DNA of 64,000 nucleotides from Prevotella sp. (GTDB taxonomy: Bacteria > Bacteroidota > Bacteroidia > Bacteroidales > Bacteroidaceae). Under the pieces are notes generated by a model, which made no database searches, was not told the origin of the DNA, and worked only from the letters and a program-made list of their open reading frames with translations. The position numbers and the translations under genes were made by a program. The stretch is taken from NCBI GenBank assembly GCA_017413085.1, contig JAFPVC010000062.1, positions 38,698-102,697 of the forward strand, read 5' to 3'. Positions 34,048-42,479 of the stretch are shown here, one piece after another (positions within the stretch are counted from its first letter, which is position 1; each line of letters opens with the position of its first letter).

Positions 34048-34787
34048 GATTTTATCTTTTTTATAAATTCATTAACGGCACAGCCAGGGTCGGCAGTCGC
34101 CATAAAACTTTCACCTATGAGGAAGCCACGGAAACCTACTGAGCGCAGTTGACTGACAGTCTCAGGATTGGATATTCCGCTTTCACTCACTTTCACTGCA
34201 TCAGCCGGGAGCAAGTCGGCAAGTCGGAAACTATTCTCCACATCTGTCACAAACGAACCGAGGTTGCGATTATTGATTCCACAGAGGTCTGGTTCAAGTT
34301 CGGCATACTCCAATTCTCTCTCATTATGCATCTCAAGCAGAACCTCAAGCCCCAGTTCATGAGCCTTGTGCAGCAGTTCCTTGCACCGTTCCTTGGTAAG
34401 GCAAGCGACAATGAGCAGTACAGCCGAGGCACCACACAGTGCTGCAGCATACAACTGTGCTTCATCAATTACGAAATTCTTATAGAGAATGGGCAGCGTA
34501 ACCCCCGACTGTCTTGCCTGACGGATAAATTCATCTGAACCGCCGAAGTATTCCTCATCGGTGAGAATTGACAGAGCCGCGGCTCCGTTGTGTTCATAAC
34601 TCAGCGGAATGATGTCGGCACGTCCGTCTTGCTTTATCCATCCCTTGGATGGCGAGCGGCGCTTAAACTCTGCTATGATGCCGGTATTGCTCTGCAGCAA
34701 CGCCTCGCGCAGCGACGGCTTGCGTGCATACAACGCATCCATTTCCTTATGCTTGTGAGCAATGATGTCTTGCAATACGTCTTTCAT
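34044..34787 (-). CDS. trpC: Indole-3-glycerol phosphate synthase
   Basis: The 247-residue TIM barrel closes the ring of CdRP to give indole-3-glycerol phosphate. The signature [13 protein letters not shown] is near residue 37, then [26 protein letters not shown] (catalytic Lys), [13 protein letters not shown] (catalytic Glu) and [11 protein letters not shown]. The length is that of the single-function enzyme, so no PRAI (TrpF) domain is fused. Its start is 5 bp from the trpD stop and its end overlaps trpA by 4 bp. Confidence 0.97.
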   Translation of the reverse strand: MKDVLQDIIAHKHKEMDALYARKPSLREALLQSNTGIIAEFKRRSPSKGWIKQDGRADIIPLSYEHNGAAALSILTDEEYFGGSDEFIRQARQSGVTLPILYKNFVIDEAQLYAAALCGASAVLLIVACLTKERCKELLHKAHELGLEVLLEMHNERELEYAELEPDLCGINNRNLGSFVTDVENSFRLADLLPADAVKVSESGISNPETVSQLRSVGFRGFLIGESFMATADPGCAVNEFIKKIKS

Positions 34788-34792
34788 AATAA

Positions 34793-35791
34793 TCAGCTGT
34801 TCAGTTCAACAAATTTCTTGAATGTACGCAGTGCCGATCCGCTGTCGATACTCTCGCGTGCTATCTCCACGCACTCCTCAATGTCCTTCTGTCCTCTTTC
34901 GAGCACCTGTATGCCGAAGGCCGCATTTGCCAACACGATATTCTTCTGTGCGGGCAGCGCACGATTTTCAAGCACTGAATCAAATATCTCGGCTGCCTCC
35001 TGCTCTGTGGCACCGCCAACGAGTTCCTCTGGCTTTGCAATGTCGAAGCCGAGGTCTTTCGGTGAGAATATACGCTCATAATTCTTAGTCGTAACCTTGA
35101 AGTCACCTGTCAGTGAAATCTCATCATAACCATCGATGGAGTTTACGATACCGTAGTCAATGCCTATCTTCTGGTATACAGAGTTGTAAAGGCGCATCTG
35201 GTCAAGGTTAGCCACGCCAAGCAACTGACACTGCGGACGTGATGGGTTGACAATCGGGCCGAGCAGATTGAAGATGGTTGGGAACGGCAGTGCCTTGCGG
35301 ATAGGTCCCACAAACTTCATGGCACGTGCGAAGAGTTGTGCGTGCAGATATACTATGCCGGCCTCGTTGAGCGAGCGGTTCAGGCGGTCAACGTCGTCGG
35401 TGAATTTTATGCCGTGGTGCTGAATCACGTTTGATGCGCCGCTGACCGATGTTGCTGCATAGTTGCCGTGCTTTGCAACCTTATATCCGGCACCTGCAAT
35501 GACGAAACATGCAGTGGTGGAGATATTGAAGGTGTTTTTGCGGTCGCCACCAGTACCCACCACGTCGATGTAGCGGTCAGCGTTGAGCACGGCAGGGACA
35601 CCTGTCTCGAGTATGCCGTCGCGGAAACCAAGCAGTTCGTCTACGGTCACGCCGCGCATCTGCAGACAAGTCAGCAGTGCCGTGATTTGCTCGTTGGGAA
35701 ATTCACTTTGTGTTATGCCAATCAATATCGTTTTCATCTCCTCGCGTGTGAGGTTTTCATGATTGAGCAGTTTTTCAAAAATATGTTTCAT
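34793..35791 (-). CDS. trpD: Anthranilate phosphoribosyltransferase
   Basis: The 332-residue enzyme joins anthranilate and PRPP. The PRPP-binding loop VVGTGGDRKNTFNISTTA is at about 77-94, followed by KHGNYAATSVSGASNVIQ, FPTIFNLLGPIVNPSRP and GYDEISLTG. Length is normal for the stand-alone enzyme and it is not fused to TrpG. It lies 32 bp after trpG in the operon. Confidence 0.98.
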   Translation of the reverse strand: MKHIFEKLLNHENLTREEMKTILIGITQSEFPNEQITALLTCLQMRGVTVDELLGFRDGILETGVPAVLNADRYIDVVGTGGDRKNTFNISTTACFVIAGAGYKVAKHGNYAATSVSGASNVIQHHGIKFTDDVDRLNRSLNEAGIVYLHAQLFARAMKFVGPIRKALPFPTIFNLLGPIVNPSRPQCQLLGVANLDQMRLYNSVYQKIGIDYGIVNSIDGYDEISLTGDFKVTTKNYERIFSPKDLGFDIAKPEELVGGATEQEAAEIFDSVLENRALPAQKNIVLANAAFGIQVLERGQKDIEECVEIARESIDSGSALRTFKKFVELNS

Positions 35792-35823
35792 AGTGTTTTC
35801 TTTATTTTTGTGGTTGTGTTATC

Positions 35824-36390
35824 TTAAGAAAGTTGCAGGAAGTTTTGTATAATTTGTCTGCCGTCAGGCGTCAGCACGCTCTCAGGATGGAATTGTATGC
35901 CATGAACGGGCAGTTCTCTGTGGCGCAGTGCCATAATCTGTCCTTCAGGACTCAGGGCTGTTGCCTCAAGGCACCGGGGCAGGTCATTGCGCGATACTAC
36001 CCACGAATGGTAGCGGCCAACGGTTATGTTGCGCTGCAAGCCATTAAACAGTGGGTCGTCGGCCACTATGCTGCACTCTGTGGCAACACCATGAAACACC
36101 TCTGCGAGGTTTTCCAACTTTGCCCCAAACACCTCACCGATAGCCTGATGTCCCAGACACACGCCGAGCATCGGCTTACGGCCGGCATAGGTACGGATAA
36201 CATCGCAGAGCAGACCTGCCTCTGATGGTATGCCGGGACCCGGCGACAGGATAATTTTATCGAAAGAGGCTAACTCCTCTATGTCGAACGAGTCGTTGCG
36301 CTTTACGCTGACATCGGCTCCAAGTTCTTTTATCAGGTGACTCAGATTATATGTAAAAGAGTCGTAATTATCTATGATAACTATTTTCAT
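35824..36390 (-). CDS. trpG: Anthranilate synthase component II (glutamine amidotransferase)
   Basis: The 188-residue class I amidotransferase feeds ammonia from glutamine to TrpE. IIDNYDSFTYNLSHLIKELG opens the protein, the nucleophile Cys is in MLGVCLGHQAIGEVFGA, and the His-Glu pair is in IQFHPESVLTPDG. It follows trpE by 26 bp. It could also serve para-aminobenzoate synthesis, as seen for some TrpG proteins, but its place in the operon fits tryptophan. Confidence 0.98.
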   Translation of the reverse strand: MKIVIIDNYDSFTYNLSHLIKELGADVSVKRNDSFDIEELASFDKIILSPGPGIPSEAGLLCDVIRTYAGRKPMLGVCLGHQAIGEVFGAKLENLAEVFHGVATECSIVADDPLFNGLQRNITVGRYHSWVVSRNDLPRCLEATALSPEGQIMALRHRELPVHGIQFHPESVLTPDGRQIIQNFLQLS

Positions 36391-36416
36391 AATTCATTCG
36401 GTTATCTGTTGTTCCG

Positions 36417-37808
36417 TTAAATTTTCTCGGCAGCCTCTATAGCCTTGCGCAAGGCACCGAGTTTGTTGTTTACTTCCTGCAGCTCGTACTCCACATCGCT
36501 CTTGGCCACTATGCCGCCACCGGCCTGAAACCACAGTTCGCCATTTCTGCTGACGAACGTGCGTATGGTGATAGCCTGATTCAGCGAACCGTCAAGCCCG
36601 ATGATGCCTATGCACCCGCCGTATGCACCACGGTTGTGCGGCTCATATTCGCTTATCAGCTGCATGGCGCGAACCTTTGGCGCACCACTCAGTGTGCCAG
36701 CCGGGAATGTATCGATAAACGCCTCGATAGGGTCAGCACCGTTGTCAAGTTCGCCCGACACCCTTGATACGAGGTGAATCACGTGTGAATAATACTGCAA
36801 ATCCTTGTAGAAGTCTACCTTCACGTCGTGGCAGTTGCGTGACAGGTCATTTCTGGCAAGGTCGACGAGCATTACGTGCTCCGCATTCTCTTTCGGGTCG
36901 TTACGCAAGTATTCAGCCCCACGCCTGTCGGCTTCAGCATCGCCGGTGCGCTTGGTGGTTCCGGCTATGGGGTCGATGTAGGCCCTCTTGCCCTCTATGC
37001 GGCAGTGGGTCTCCGGACTGCTTCCGAAAATACGGAAACCACCGAAATCAAAGTAGAAGAGATATGGCGAGGGGTTGATGCTGCGCAGTGCACGGTAAAG
37101 TTTGAAGTCATCGCCTTCGTAGCGTTGAATGAACCTGCGGCTCAGCACAATCTGAAACACGTCACCTCGCAGACAGTGGCGTATGCCGCGGCGTATGTTC
37201 TCACGGTGCTCGTCATCGCTTAAGGTGCTGCTCACGTTGCCCACGGGGTGGAAGTCATAGGCCTGCACATTAGCCTTGTTCATTGCCTTCAGTATGCCAT
37301 CAATATCTGATGCGTCACCGAGCGTGACTACTTTCAGCGTATTGTTGTGGTGGTCAAACACTATCACTGTCTTGTAAAGTATGTAAAGCATGTCTGGTGC
37401 ATCATCGCGCTCCTGCCTCTCGTCCTTCACGGCAATGTTCTCAAAGTATCTAACAGAGTTGAAACTCGTGTAGCCGAAGAGACCGCACACGTTGGCATCC
37501 TCGCCGCTAACCTCAATGTTATCGATAAGCTCGTGTATGGCCTTAGCCGTAGTGTAGTCTTTGTTCACCTCGCGCTGCACGCCACTGCCGTCGGGCATGG
37601 TTACGGTTGCCACCCCATGGGCTATGGCCACGCTGGCCATGGGATTTACACCGATAAACGAGCGTGAGTTGTCGGCATCGTGATAGTCTGAGCTCTCCAT
37701 CAGTGCGCTCTGCGGATACAGGTCACGCAGCCGCATATATGCACCCACCGGCGTATACATGTCGGCCAATATTGTCTTGCTCAGGGTATTATAGCAGAAT
37801 TTATCCAT
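36417..37808 (-). CDS. trpE: Anthranilate synthase component I
   Basis: The 463-residue enzyme makes anthranilate from chorismate with TrpG. The chorismate-binding half has FQIVLSRRFIQRYEGDDFKL, IFGSSPETHCRIEG, IAGTTKRTGDAEADRRG, DPKENAEHVMLVDLARNDL, GTLSGAPKVRAMQLISEYE and GGCIGIIGLDG. An N-terminal DSRSFIGV-like motif reads NSRSFIGVNP, in the region that binds feedback tryptophan. It lies 49 bp after trpB and before trpG. Confidence 0.98.
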   Translation of the reverse strand: MDKFCYNTLSKTILADMYTPVGAYMRLRDLYPQSALMESSDYHDADNSRSFIGVNPMASVAIAHGVATVTMPDGSGVQREVNKDYTTAKAIHELIDNIEVSGEDANVCGLFGYTSFNSVRYFENIAVKDERQERDDAPDMLYILYKTVIVFDHHNNTLKVVTLGDASDIDGILKAMNKANVQAYDFHPVGNVSSTLSDDEHRENIRRGIRHCLRGDVFQIVLSRRFIQRYEGDDFKLYRALRSINPSPYLFYFDFGGFRIFGSSPETHCRIEGKRAYIDPIAGTTKRTGDAEADRRGAEYLRNDPKENAEHVMLVDLARNDLSRNCHDVKVDFYKDLQYYSHVIHLVSRVSGELDNGADPIEAFIDTFPAGTLSGAPKVRAMQLISEYEPHNRGAYGGCIGIIGLDGSLNQAITIRTFVSRNGELWFQAGGGIVAKSDVEYELQEVNNKLGALRKAIEAAEKI

Positions 37809-37857
37809 AGTAGCAAATAATGGTTAAATATGTTTTTATGTTTAATGAGTTCTTTTA

Positions 37858-39063
37858 TTACATGGTTTCGTTGCTGTTCACCATATCCTTGTTCTTCAGG
37901 TAGGTCTCGATGTCCTTGTCGCCTCGTCCGCTAACGGTCAGCACCACCACGTCTTCAGGCTTGAACGTCAGTTTCTGCAGTGCAGCAATGGCGTGGGCCG
38001 ACTCTATAGCAGGTATGATGCCCTCCATGCGTGTCAATTCGTAACCGCCGCGTATGGCCTCGTCGTCGTTGATGCTCAAAACCTTAGTGCGTCCCTGCTG
38101 CGCCATGTTGCAGTGCATGGGACCAACTCCTGGGTAGTCCAGTCCTGCCGATATACTGTAGGCCTCCTGTATCTGTCCGTCTTCATCCTGCATCACCATC
38201 ATCTTCGCTCCATGCAGTATGCCCACGGTGCCCCTGTGTATCGTGGCTGCCGTGTGGTCAGTCTGCCAACCGTCGCCACCGGCCTCTGCCAGTACGATGT
38301 TCACGCGCTCGTCATCGGTGTAGTGATATATCGTGCCTGCAGCATTAGAGCCTCCGCCAATGCAGGCTATCAGGTAGTCTGGATAGTCGCGTCCTATTTT
38401 CTCCACCAACTGGTGCTTTATTTCTTCTGATATCACACTCTGCAGGCGTGCCACGAGGTCAGGATAGGGATGAGGTCCCATCGTCGAACCTACCAGATAG
38501 TAGGTGTCTTGCGGATTGCAGCACCAGTCGCGGATTGCAGCCGAACAGGCATCGCTGAGCGTCATGTTGCCTGTGCGCACCGGGTGTACTTCGGCTCCAA
38601 GCATTCTCATGCGCTCCACGTTGGTGTGCTGACGCTCCACGTCGGTGGCTCCCATGAACACCTCGCACTGCATACCCATCAGGGCACAGACCGTGGCGGT
38701 GGCTACGCCGTGCTGTCCTGCTCCCGTCTCGCATGTGATGCGAGTCTTTCCCATCTTGCGGGCAAGCAATATCTGACCGATGGTATTGTTGATTTTATGT
38801 GCGCCTGTATGGTTCAAGTCCTCGCGCTTCAGATAAAGGCGGCAACCGTATTTCTCGCTCATCCTGCGTGCATAATACAGTGGTGAGGGACGGCCTACGT
38901 AGTCGCGCAGCAACGTGTAATATTCATCCTTGAATTCCACCGACTCGATTATTGGCAGGTAAGCCTCCTGCAACTCATGAACACACTTGTAGAGTATCTC
39001 TGGCACGTATGCACCACCAAACTCTCCGTAATAACCTTTCTCGTCTACATGATAGTTTTTCAT
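37858..39063 (-). CDS. trpB: Tryptophan synthase beta subunit
   Basis: The 401-residue PLP enzyme condenses indole and serine to tryptophan. GEFGGAYVPEILYKC is at the start, the PLP Lys in LNHTGAHKINNTIGQ, the phosphate loop in CIGGGSNAAGTIYHY and ETGAGQHGVATATVCALMG in between. It is the first structural gene of the operon, as in other Bacteroidetes, and stands behind a leader peptide and attenuator (39118-39243). Confidence 0.98.
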   Translation of the reverse strand: MKNYHVDEKGYYGEFGGAYVPEILYKCVHELQEAYLPIIESVEFKDEYYTLLRDYVGRPSPLYYARRMSEKYGCRLYLKREDLNHTGAHKINNTIGQILLARKMGKTRITCETGAGQHGVATATVCALMGMQCEVFMGATDVERQHTNVERMRMLGAEVHPVRTGNMTLSDACSAAIRDWCCNPQDTYYLVGSTMGPHPYPDLVARLQSVISEEIKHQLVEKIGRDYPDYLIACIGGGSNAAGTIYHYTDDERVNIVLAEAGGDGWQTDHTAATIHRGTVGILHGAKMMVMQDEDGQIQEAYSISAGLDYPGVGPMHCNMAQQGRTKVLSINDDEAIRGGYELTRMEGIIPAIESAHAIAALQKLTFKPEDVVVLTVSGRGDKDIETYLKNKDMVNSNETM

Positions 39064-39117
39064 ACTGTAATTTTTATTTTTTGTTTTTTGTTTTCGTAAT
39101 TAATTAATGCAAAAAGA

Positions 39118-39151
39118 AAGGTGGCCTGTCGCAAGAACGACAGGCCACCTT
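39118..39151 (-). terminator. trp attenuator hairpin
   Basis: The arms aaggtggcctgtcg (39118-39131) and cgacaggccacctt (39138-39151) pair perfectly over 14 bp around a 6-nt loop. On the minus strand TCTTTTTG follows, so it is an intrinsic terminator. It lies 55 bp before trpB and 45 bp after the leader peptide stop. An upstream GCCTGTT at about 39174-39180 could pair with one arm as a rival structure. Confidence 0.85.
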
Positions 39152-39195
39152 CAGTATATCCTCTGTGCAAAACTAACAGGCATGCGGCTATCTTC

Positions 39196-39243
39196 TCACG
39201 ATTTTTTGAATCCTGAGCTACGCCACCACCAGTTATTTTGCAT
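39196..39243 (-). CDS. trpL: trp operon leader peptide with three tandem Trp codons
   Basis: The frame ATG to TGA codes for MQNNWWWRSSGFKKS, 15 residues with TGG TGG TGG at positions 5-7. It lies between a good promoter (39296-39327) and a strong terminator hairpin, ahead of trpB. This is the layout of ribosome-mediated attenuation: when charged tRNA-Trp is scarce the ribosome stalls on the Trp codons and the terminator is avoided. The sequence shows the parts; the switching itself is inference by analogy with enteric trp leaders. Confidence 0.9.
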   Translation of the reverse strand: MQNNWWWRSSGFKKS

Positions 39244-39295
39244 TGTAATCATCATTAATTCTAATAAGTTTTATCTGTTTTTTCAAATTTGGGTG

Positions 39296-39327
39296 CAAAG
39301 TTAAGACTTTTTTCTGAAACCTCCAAA
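39296..39327 (-). promoter_or_regulatory. trp operon promoter
   Basis: On the minus strand TTTG (39324-39327) and TAACTTTG (39296-39303) are separated by 20 bp, matching the Bacteroidetes -33/-7 consensus. Transcription would begin near 39289, about 46 nt before the leader peptide. Confidence 0.8.
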
Positions 39328-39695
39328 TTTTTCTATACTTTTTTTGCCGTTTAATTAAAATTTGTTATCGCCGCTAAACAACTGAAGAAAAAGTAGTGCG
39401 CTGTCGCGCAGAAATCTCTCAATTCTTTTCAAAAATCTTTCAAAAAAATGATTTCGCATTAATACAACAAACAATGATAAAGAAGCAATTCAAGTCATAT
39501 AGTGGCATGGCAGCAGTGCGCGCCATGCTATCGAATAAAGACACGCGCAAGGAGGCGGAATGGTAGAAAATCGGTTCACGGAGGTTGTAAAGATATGCCT
39601 TTTTAACCCTGTAGACATGAGGATATGCAATTTTTTGCCGTTACAAAGCAAAAGATTGCATATTTTTTTGTAACTTTGCCAACTGAATAATTTTC
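39328..39695. other. Intergenic region between the divergent trp and GH43 genes
   Basis: About 370 bp. It holds a TAACTTTG -7 box on the plus strand at 39671-39678 ahead of the GH43 gene, without a clear TTTG at the right distance. A 30-codon plus frame at 39474-39566 (MIKKQFKSYSGMAAVRAML...) has no support beyond being open. A small inverted repeat gcatggc/gccatgc is near 39510-39530. Confidence 0.4.
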
Positions 39696-39722
39696 ATGAA
39701 CAGAGAACAACTATTTTTCATA

Positions 39723-41444
39723 ATGAAGAAAACACTTTTTGCTTTCTTGCTGGTGCTGCCAATCGTGGCCGGCGCAGTGAACTATAAGTCTGAAGTTTGG
39801 TCGCCCGACAATGGCGACGGTACGTTTACTAACCCCGTAATCAATGCAGACTATTCCGACCCCGACGTGTGCGTGGGTGCAAGCGGCGAGGACTTTTATC
39901 TGACCGCCTCGTCATTCAACTGCATACCCGGTCTGCCGATACTTCACTCAAAAGACCTCGTAAACTGGGAAATCATCAACTATGCCGTAAAGGCACTGCT
40001 GCCGTTCGACCGCTATGCCGTGCCGCAGCATGGCAACGGCGTGTGGGCACCGTCAATACGATACAACGAGCATAACAACACCTATTATATATATTGGGGC
40101 GACCCCGACCTCGGCGTGTTCGTCGTAACGGCGAAAGACCCTGCCGGCGAGTGGACCGAACCCAAGTGCATCATTCCCGGCAAAGGCATGATAGACACTA
40201 CCCCACTCTGGGATGAGGACGGCAGATGCTATCTCGTGAACGGCTGGGCAAACTCACGCTGCCAGTTCAACTCGGTGCTGACGGTGCGAGAGATGAGCGC
40301 CGACGGCATGAAGCAGATAGGCGACCCTGTGATAGTGTTTGACGGCAACGGCACAAACGATCGCACGGCAGAAGGTCCTAAGTTCTACAAGCGCGACGGC
40401 TGGTACTGGATAATGTGTCCTGCCGGCGGCGTACCCATAGGTCATCAGCTGGCCATGCGCTCCAAGTCGCCATTCGGCCCTTATGAGAGCAAGACAGTCT
40501 TGGCACAGGGCACGACAGACATCAACGGCCCTCACCAAGGCGGATGGATACACCTGAAGAGCGGCGAAGACTGGTTTCTGCACTTCCAGGACAAGGAAGC
40601 CTACGGTCGTGTGGTGTGGCTCGAACCAGTAAAATGGATTGACAACTGGCCTGTTATGGGCGAGAACGCAGGCAAGGTAAAGGCTTACGGCAAGACAGAG
40701 AAATACTGTGGACAGCCGGTGCTGACATACAAGAAACCCAACGTGGGCGGCACATACCCCGTGGTGAACCCTGTAGAGAGCGACGAGTTCAACGCCACCA
40801 CACTGGGCAAGCAGTGGCAGTGGCACGCCAACTACGACCAAACCTTTGGCATGCCTACGCCATACGGTTACTTCCGAGTGTTCTGCCACCGTCAGAGTGC
40901 AGAATACAAAAACCTGTGGGAGGCCGGCAACCTGCTGCTGCAGAAGACGCCAGCCGACAATTTCACGGCAACAACGAAACTTACCATGACCGCCAAGGAT
41001 GAGCAACAGTATGGAGGCATAATCTGCATGGGCATGGACTACTCCTCACTGGTACTGCGCCGCGTGGGCGATGAGTTCCAGTTGCAGCAGATAACCTGCA
41101 AGAGTGCCGACAAAGGCAAACCCGAGACTATAAAAGTACTTGACACGCTGAAACCAACTTCTGCCGACAAGATAGACTACCAGCCGTCACTGCACTGCGA
41201 CCTTTACATGCAGATGAAGGTGGAATACATTGGCGGCAAGACAAAGGACGGCAGCAACAAGCACGAGGCACGCGTGACATTCGCCTATTCAAAGGACGGC
41301 AAGAAGTTCACCCCTTGCGGCGAGGCCTTCACCATGCGCCAGGGCAAGTGGATAGGAGCCAAGATAGGCATCTGCGCTGCCGAGCAACCAGGCAAGAAAG
41401 TGCGTGGTTGGGTTGACGTGGACTGGTTCCGCATCACGAAGTAA
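39723..41444 (+). CDS. Secreted glycoside hydrolase family 43 (beta-xylosidase/arabinofuranosidase type)
   Basis: The 573-residue protein starts with a signal peptide (MKKTLFAFLLVLPIVAGA); an ATG at 39696 is in frame but would put extra residues before the signal. The five-bladed propeller domain has the catalytic base Asp46 in NADYSDPDVCV, the pKa-modulating Asp158 in MIDTTPLWDEDGRCYL and the acid Glu217 in TAEGPKFYKRDGWYW. A C-terminal beta-sandwich (about 345-570) with NPVESDEFNATTLGKQWQWH resembles the accessory domain of xylan-active GH43 enzymes. It probably cuts xylose or arabinose residues from plant glycans in the periplasm. A small lipoprotein gene follows by 39 bp. Confidence 0.93.
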   Translation: MKKTLFAFLLVLPIVAGAVNYKSEVWSPDNGDGTFTNPVINADYSDPDVCVGASGEDFYLTASSFNCIPGLPILHSKDLVNWEIINYAVKALLPFDRYAVPQHGNGVWAPSIRYNEHNNTYYIYWGDPDLGVFVVTAKDPAGEWTEPKCIIPGKGMIDTTPLWDEDGRCYLVNGWANSRCQFNSVLTVREMSADGMKQIGDPVIVFDGNGTNDRTAEGPKFYKRDGWYWIMCPAGGVPIGHQLAMRSKSPFGPYESKTVLAQGTTDINGPHQGGWIHLKSGEDWFLHFQDKEAYGRVVWLEPVKWIDNWPVMGENAGKVKAYGKTEKYCGQPVLTYKKPNVGGTYPVVNPVESDEFNATTLGKQWQWHANYDQTFGMPTPYGYFRVFCHRQSAEYKNLWEAGNLLLQKTPADNFTATTKLTMTAKDEQQYGGIICMGMDYSSLVLRRVGDEFQLQQITCKSADKGKPETIKVLDTLKPTSADKIDYQPSLHCDLYMQMKVEYIGGKTKDGSNKHEARVTFAYSKDGKKFTPCGEAFTMRQGKWIGAKIGICAAEQPGKKVRGWVDVDWFRITK

Positions 41445-41483
41445 CATACACAGACACATATTAACTAACATAACTATTAAGAG

Positions 41484-41981
41484 ATGAAAAAAATTTTAAT
41501 GCTATTCGTCATGGCAGCCACAATGCTGTCATTAACCTCATGTGATGACGACAAGATTGCACGCTCACTCGACGGAGTATGGGAGGGTAAAATATCCACG
41601 GCGTATTTTAACTACCGAGGCAGCGGCAACAGCCAGTATGTAGACATCCAGTTCTATACTGACCCCTCGCAGTATGCCAAGGGCACAGGCACAGAACGAG
41701 ACTATTCCACCATCACCGAAACATACACAGAGTGTGATTTTGATTTTGAAGTAAGAAACGGCAGGATATACCTCTACTATGCCGACGGTGTAGACGTGGT
41801 GATACGCAACTACGAACTGCACGACGGTCGCTTCTCAGGAGAATTCCTTGACAGAAACGGCAACCTCCTTGCCACGTTCGACCTGTACCGTGTAGAAAAC
41901 TGGCGTCACCTCCGCAGTGGTTATAACTACAGATACACAGCATCGGAAAACAAAGGAGAACGCCACGAGATAGAAAAATAA
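41484..41981 (+). CDS. Small lipoprotein of unknown function
   Basis: The 165-residue product has a lipoprotein signal, MKKILMLFVMAATMLSLTSC, with Cys20 for lipid attachment followed by Asp residues (CDDDK), which in Bacteroidetes often goes with export to the outer membrane. The mature part looks like a beta-barrel or lipocalin-like fold with alternating strands (VWEGKISTAYFNYRG, CDFDFEVRNGRIYLYYADG, FSGEFLDRNGNLLATFDL). No named family is recognised. It probably shares a transcript with the GH43 gene, which ends at the hairpin at 42108-42150. Confidence 0.75.
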   Translation: MKKILMLFVMAATMLSLTSCDDDKIARSLDGVWEGKISTAYFNYRGSGNSQYVDIQFYTDPSQYAKGTGTERDYSTITETYTECDFDFEVRNGRIYLYYADGVDVVIRNYELHDGRFSGEFLDRNGNLLATFDLYRVENWRHLRSGYNYRYTASENKGERHEIEK

Positions 41982-42107
41982 ATCCGAATTGTTCTATTTC
42001 TCCACTAAACAGAAAACTCGCCGTTTAACGGTATAAAAGCATCACGGTGGACATCACTCCCACAGAAGGGGTGAAAATGCGCAGAGGTGCCTTTAAACGA
42101 AAAACAG

Positions 42108-42150
42108 AAGAAAAGCCTGTTTCCACAAATTGCGGAAACAGGCTTTTCTT
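42108..42150 (+). terminator. Terminator after the GH43 and lipoprotein genes
   Basis: Arms at 42108-42124 and 42134-42150 pair perfectly over 17 bp around a 9-nt loop, with tttctt at the right-hand end. The A-rich left arm lets it work in the other direction too. Confidence 0.8.
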
Positions 42151-42152
42151 AT

Positions 42153-42257
42153 CGTTTGCAATGCAATTAGCACCTGATTACCATGCAATCAGCACCCGAT
42201 TACACCATAATCACGGCCTGATTACACCGTAATCAGCACCAAATTACAGCCAACTTT
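42153..42257. repeat. Phased array of 17-bp palindromes, 22-bp period
   Basis: Three clear units, tgattaccatgcaatca (42175-42191), cgattacaccataatca (42197-42213) and tgattacaccgtaatca (42219-42235), repeat every 22 bp, flanked by weaker units at 42153 and 42241. Each is an inverted repeat TGATTAC-N3-GTAATCA. The regular two-turn spacing and symmetry suggest binding sites for a dimeric regulator ahead of rpoD, though a simple tandem repeat is possible. Confidence 0.6.
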
Positions 42258-42479
42258 TTAACCACTCTTAACACAGGGCGCATCTAACGATTATTTTTTA
42301 AGAAAACTTTACATTTTAGCGATTATTCTATTTGTCGCATTTTGTCTGCTATGCCATTATGTCAGCCGACGGCGTATCGATGATATAAATCATTAAGTGG
42401 CACTTTTTTTGCTTAGTTGCACAATATCAGGGCACCACCTTCGTTATATAAGTGGAAAATTATTGCAAAGATAAAATCA

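Larger units (their letters stand above)
41982..42479. other. Long intergenic region upstream of rpoD
   Basis: About 500 bp without a gene. It contains a terminator (42108-42150), an array of 22-bp-spaced palindromes (42153-42257) and an AT-rich stretch before the rpoD start. No clear TTTG/TAnnTTTG pair was found for rpoD. Confidence 0.6.

Noticed and set aside
40254-41006. A 250-codon minus-strand frame inside the GH43 gene
   Set aside because: It is antisense to a certain coding region with catalytic residues in place, and the product has low-complexity Val/His/Leu text.
42047-42232. A 61-codon frame between the lipoprotein and rpoD genes
   Set aside because: It runs straight through a 17-bp perfect terminator and the palindrome array, so it is not likely to be translated.
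42153-42257. CRISPR array
   Set aside because: The units follow each other directly every 22 bp without unique spacers, and no cas gene is in the window.
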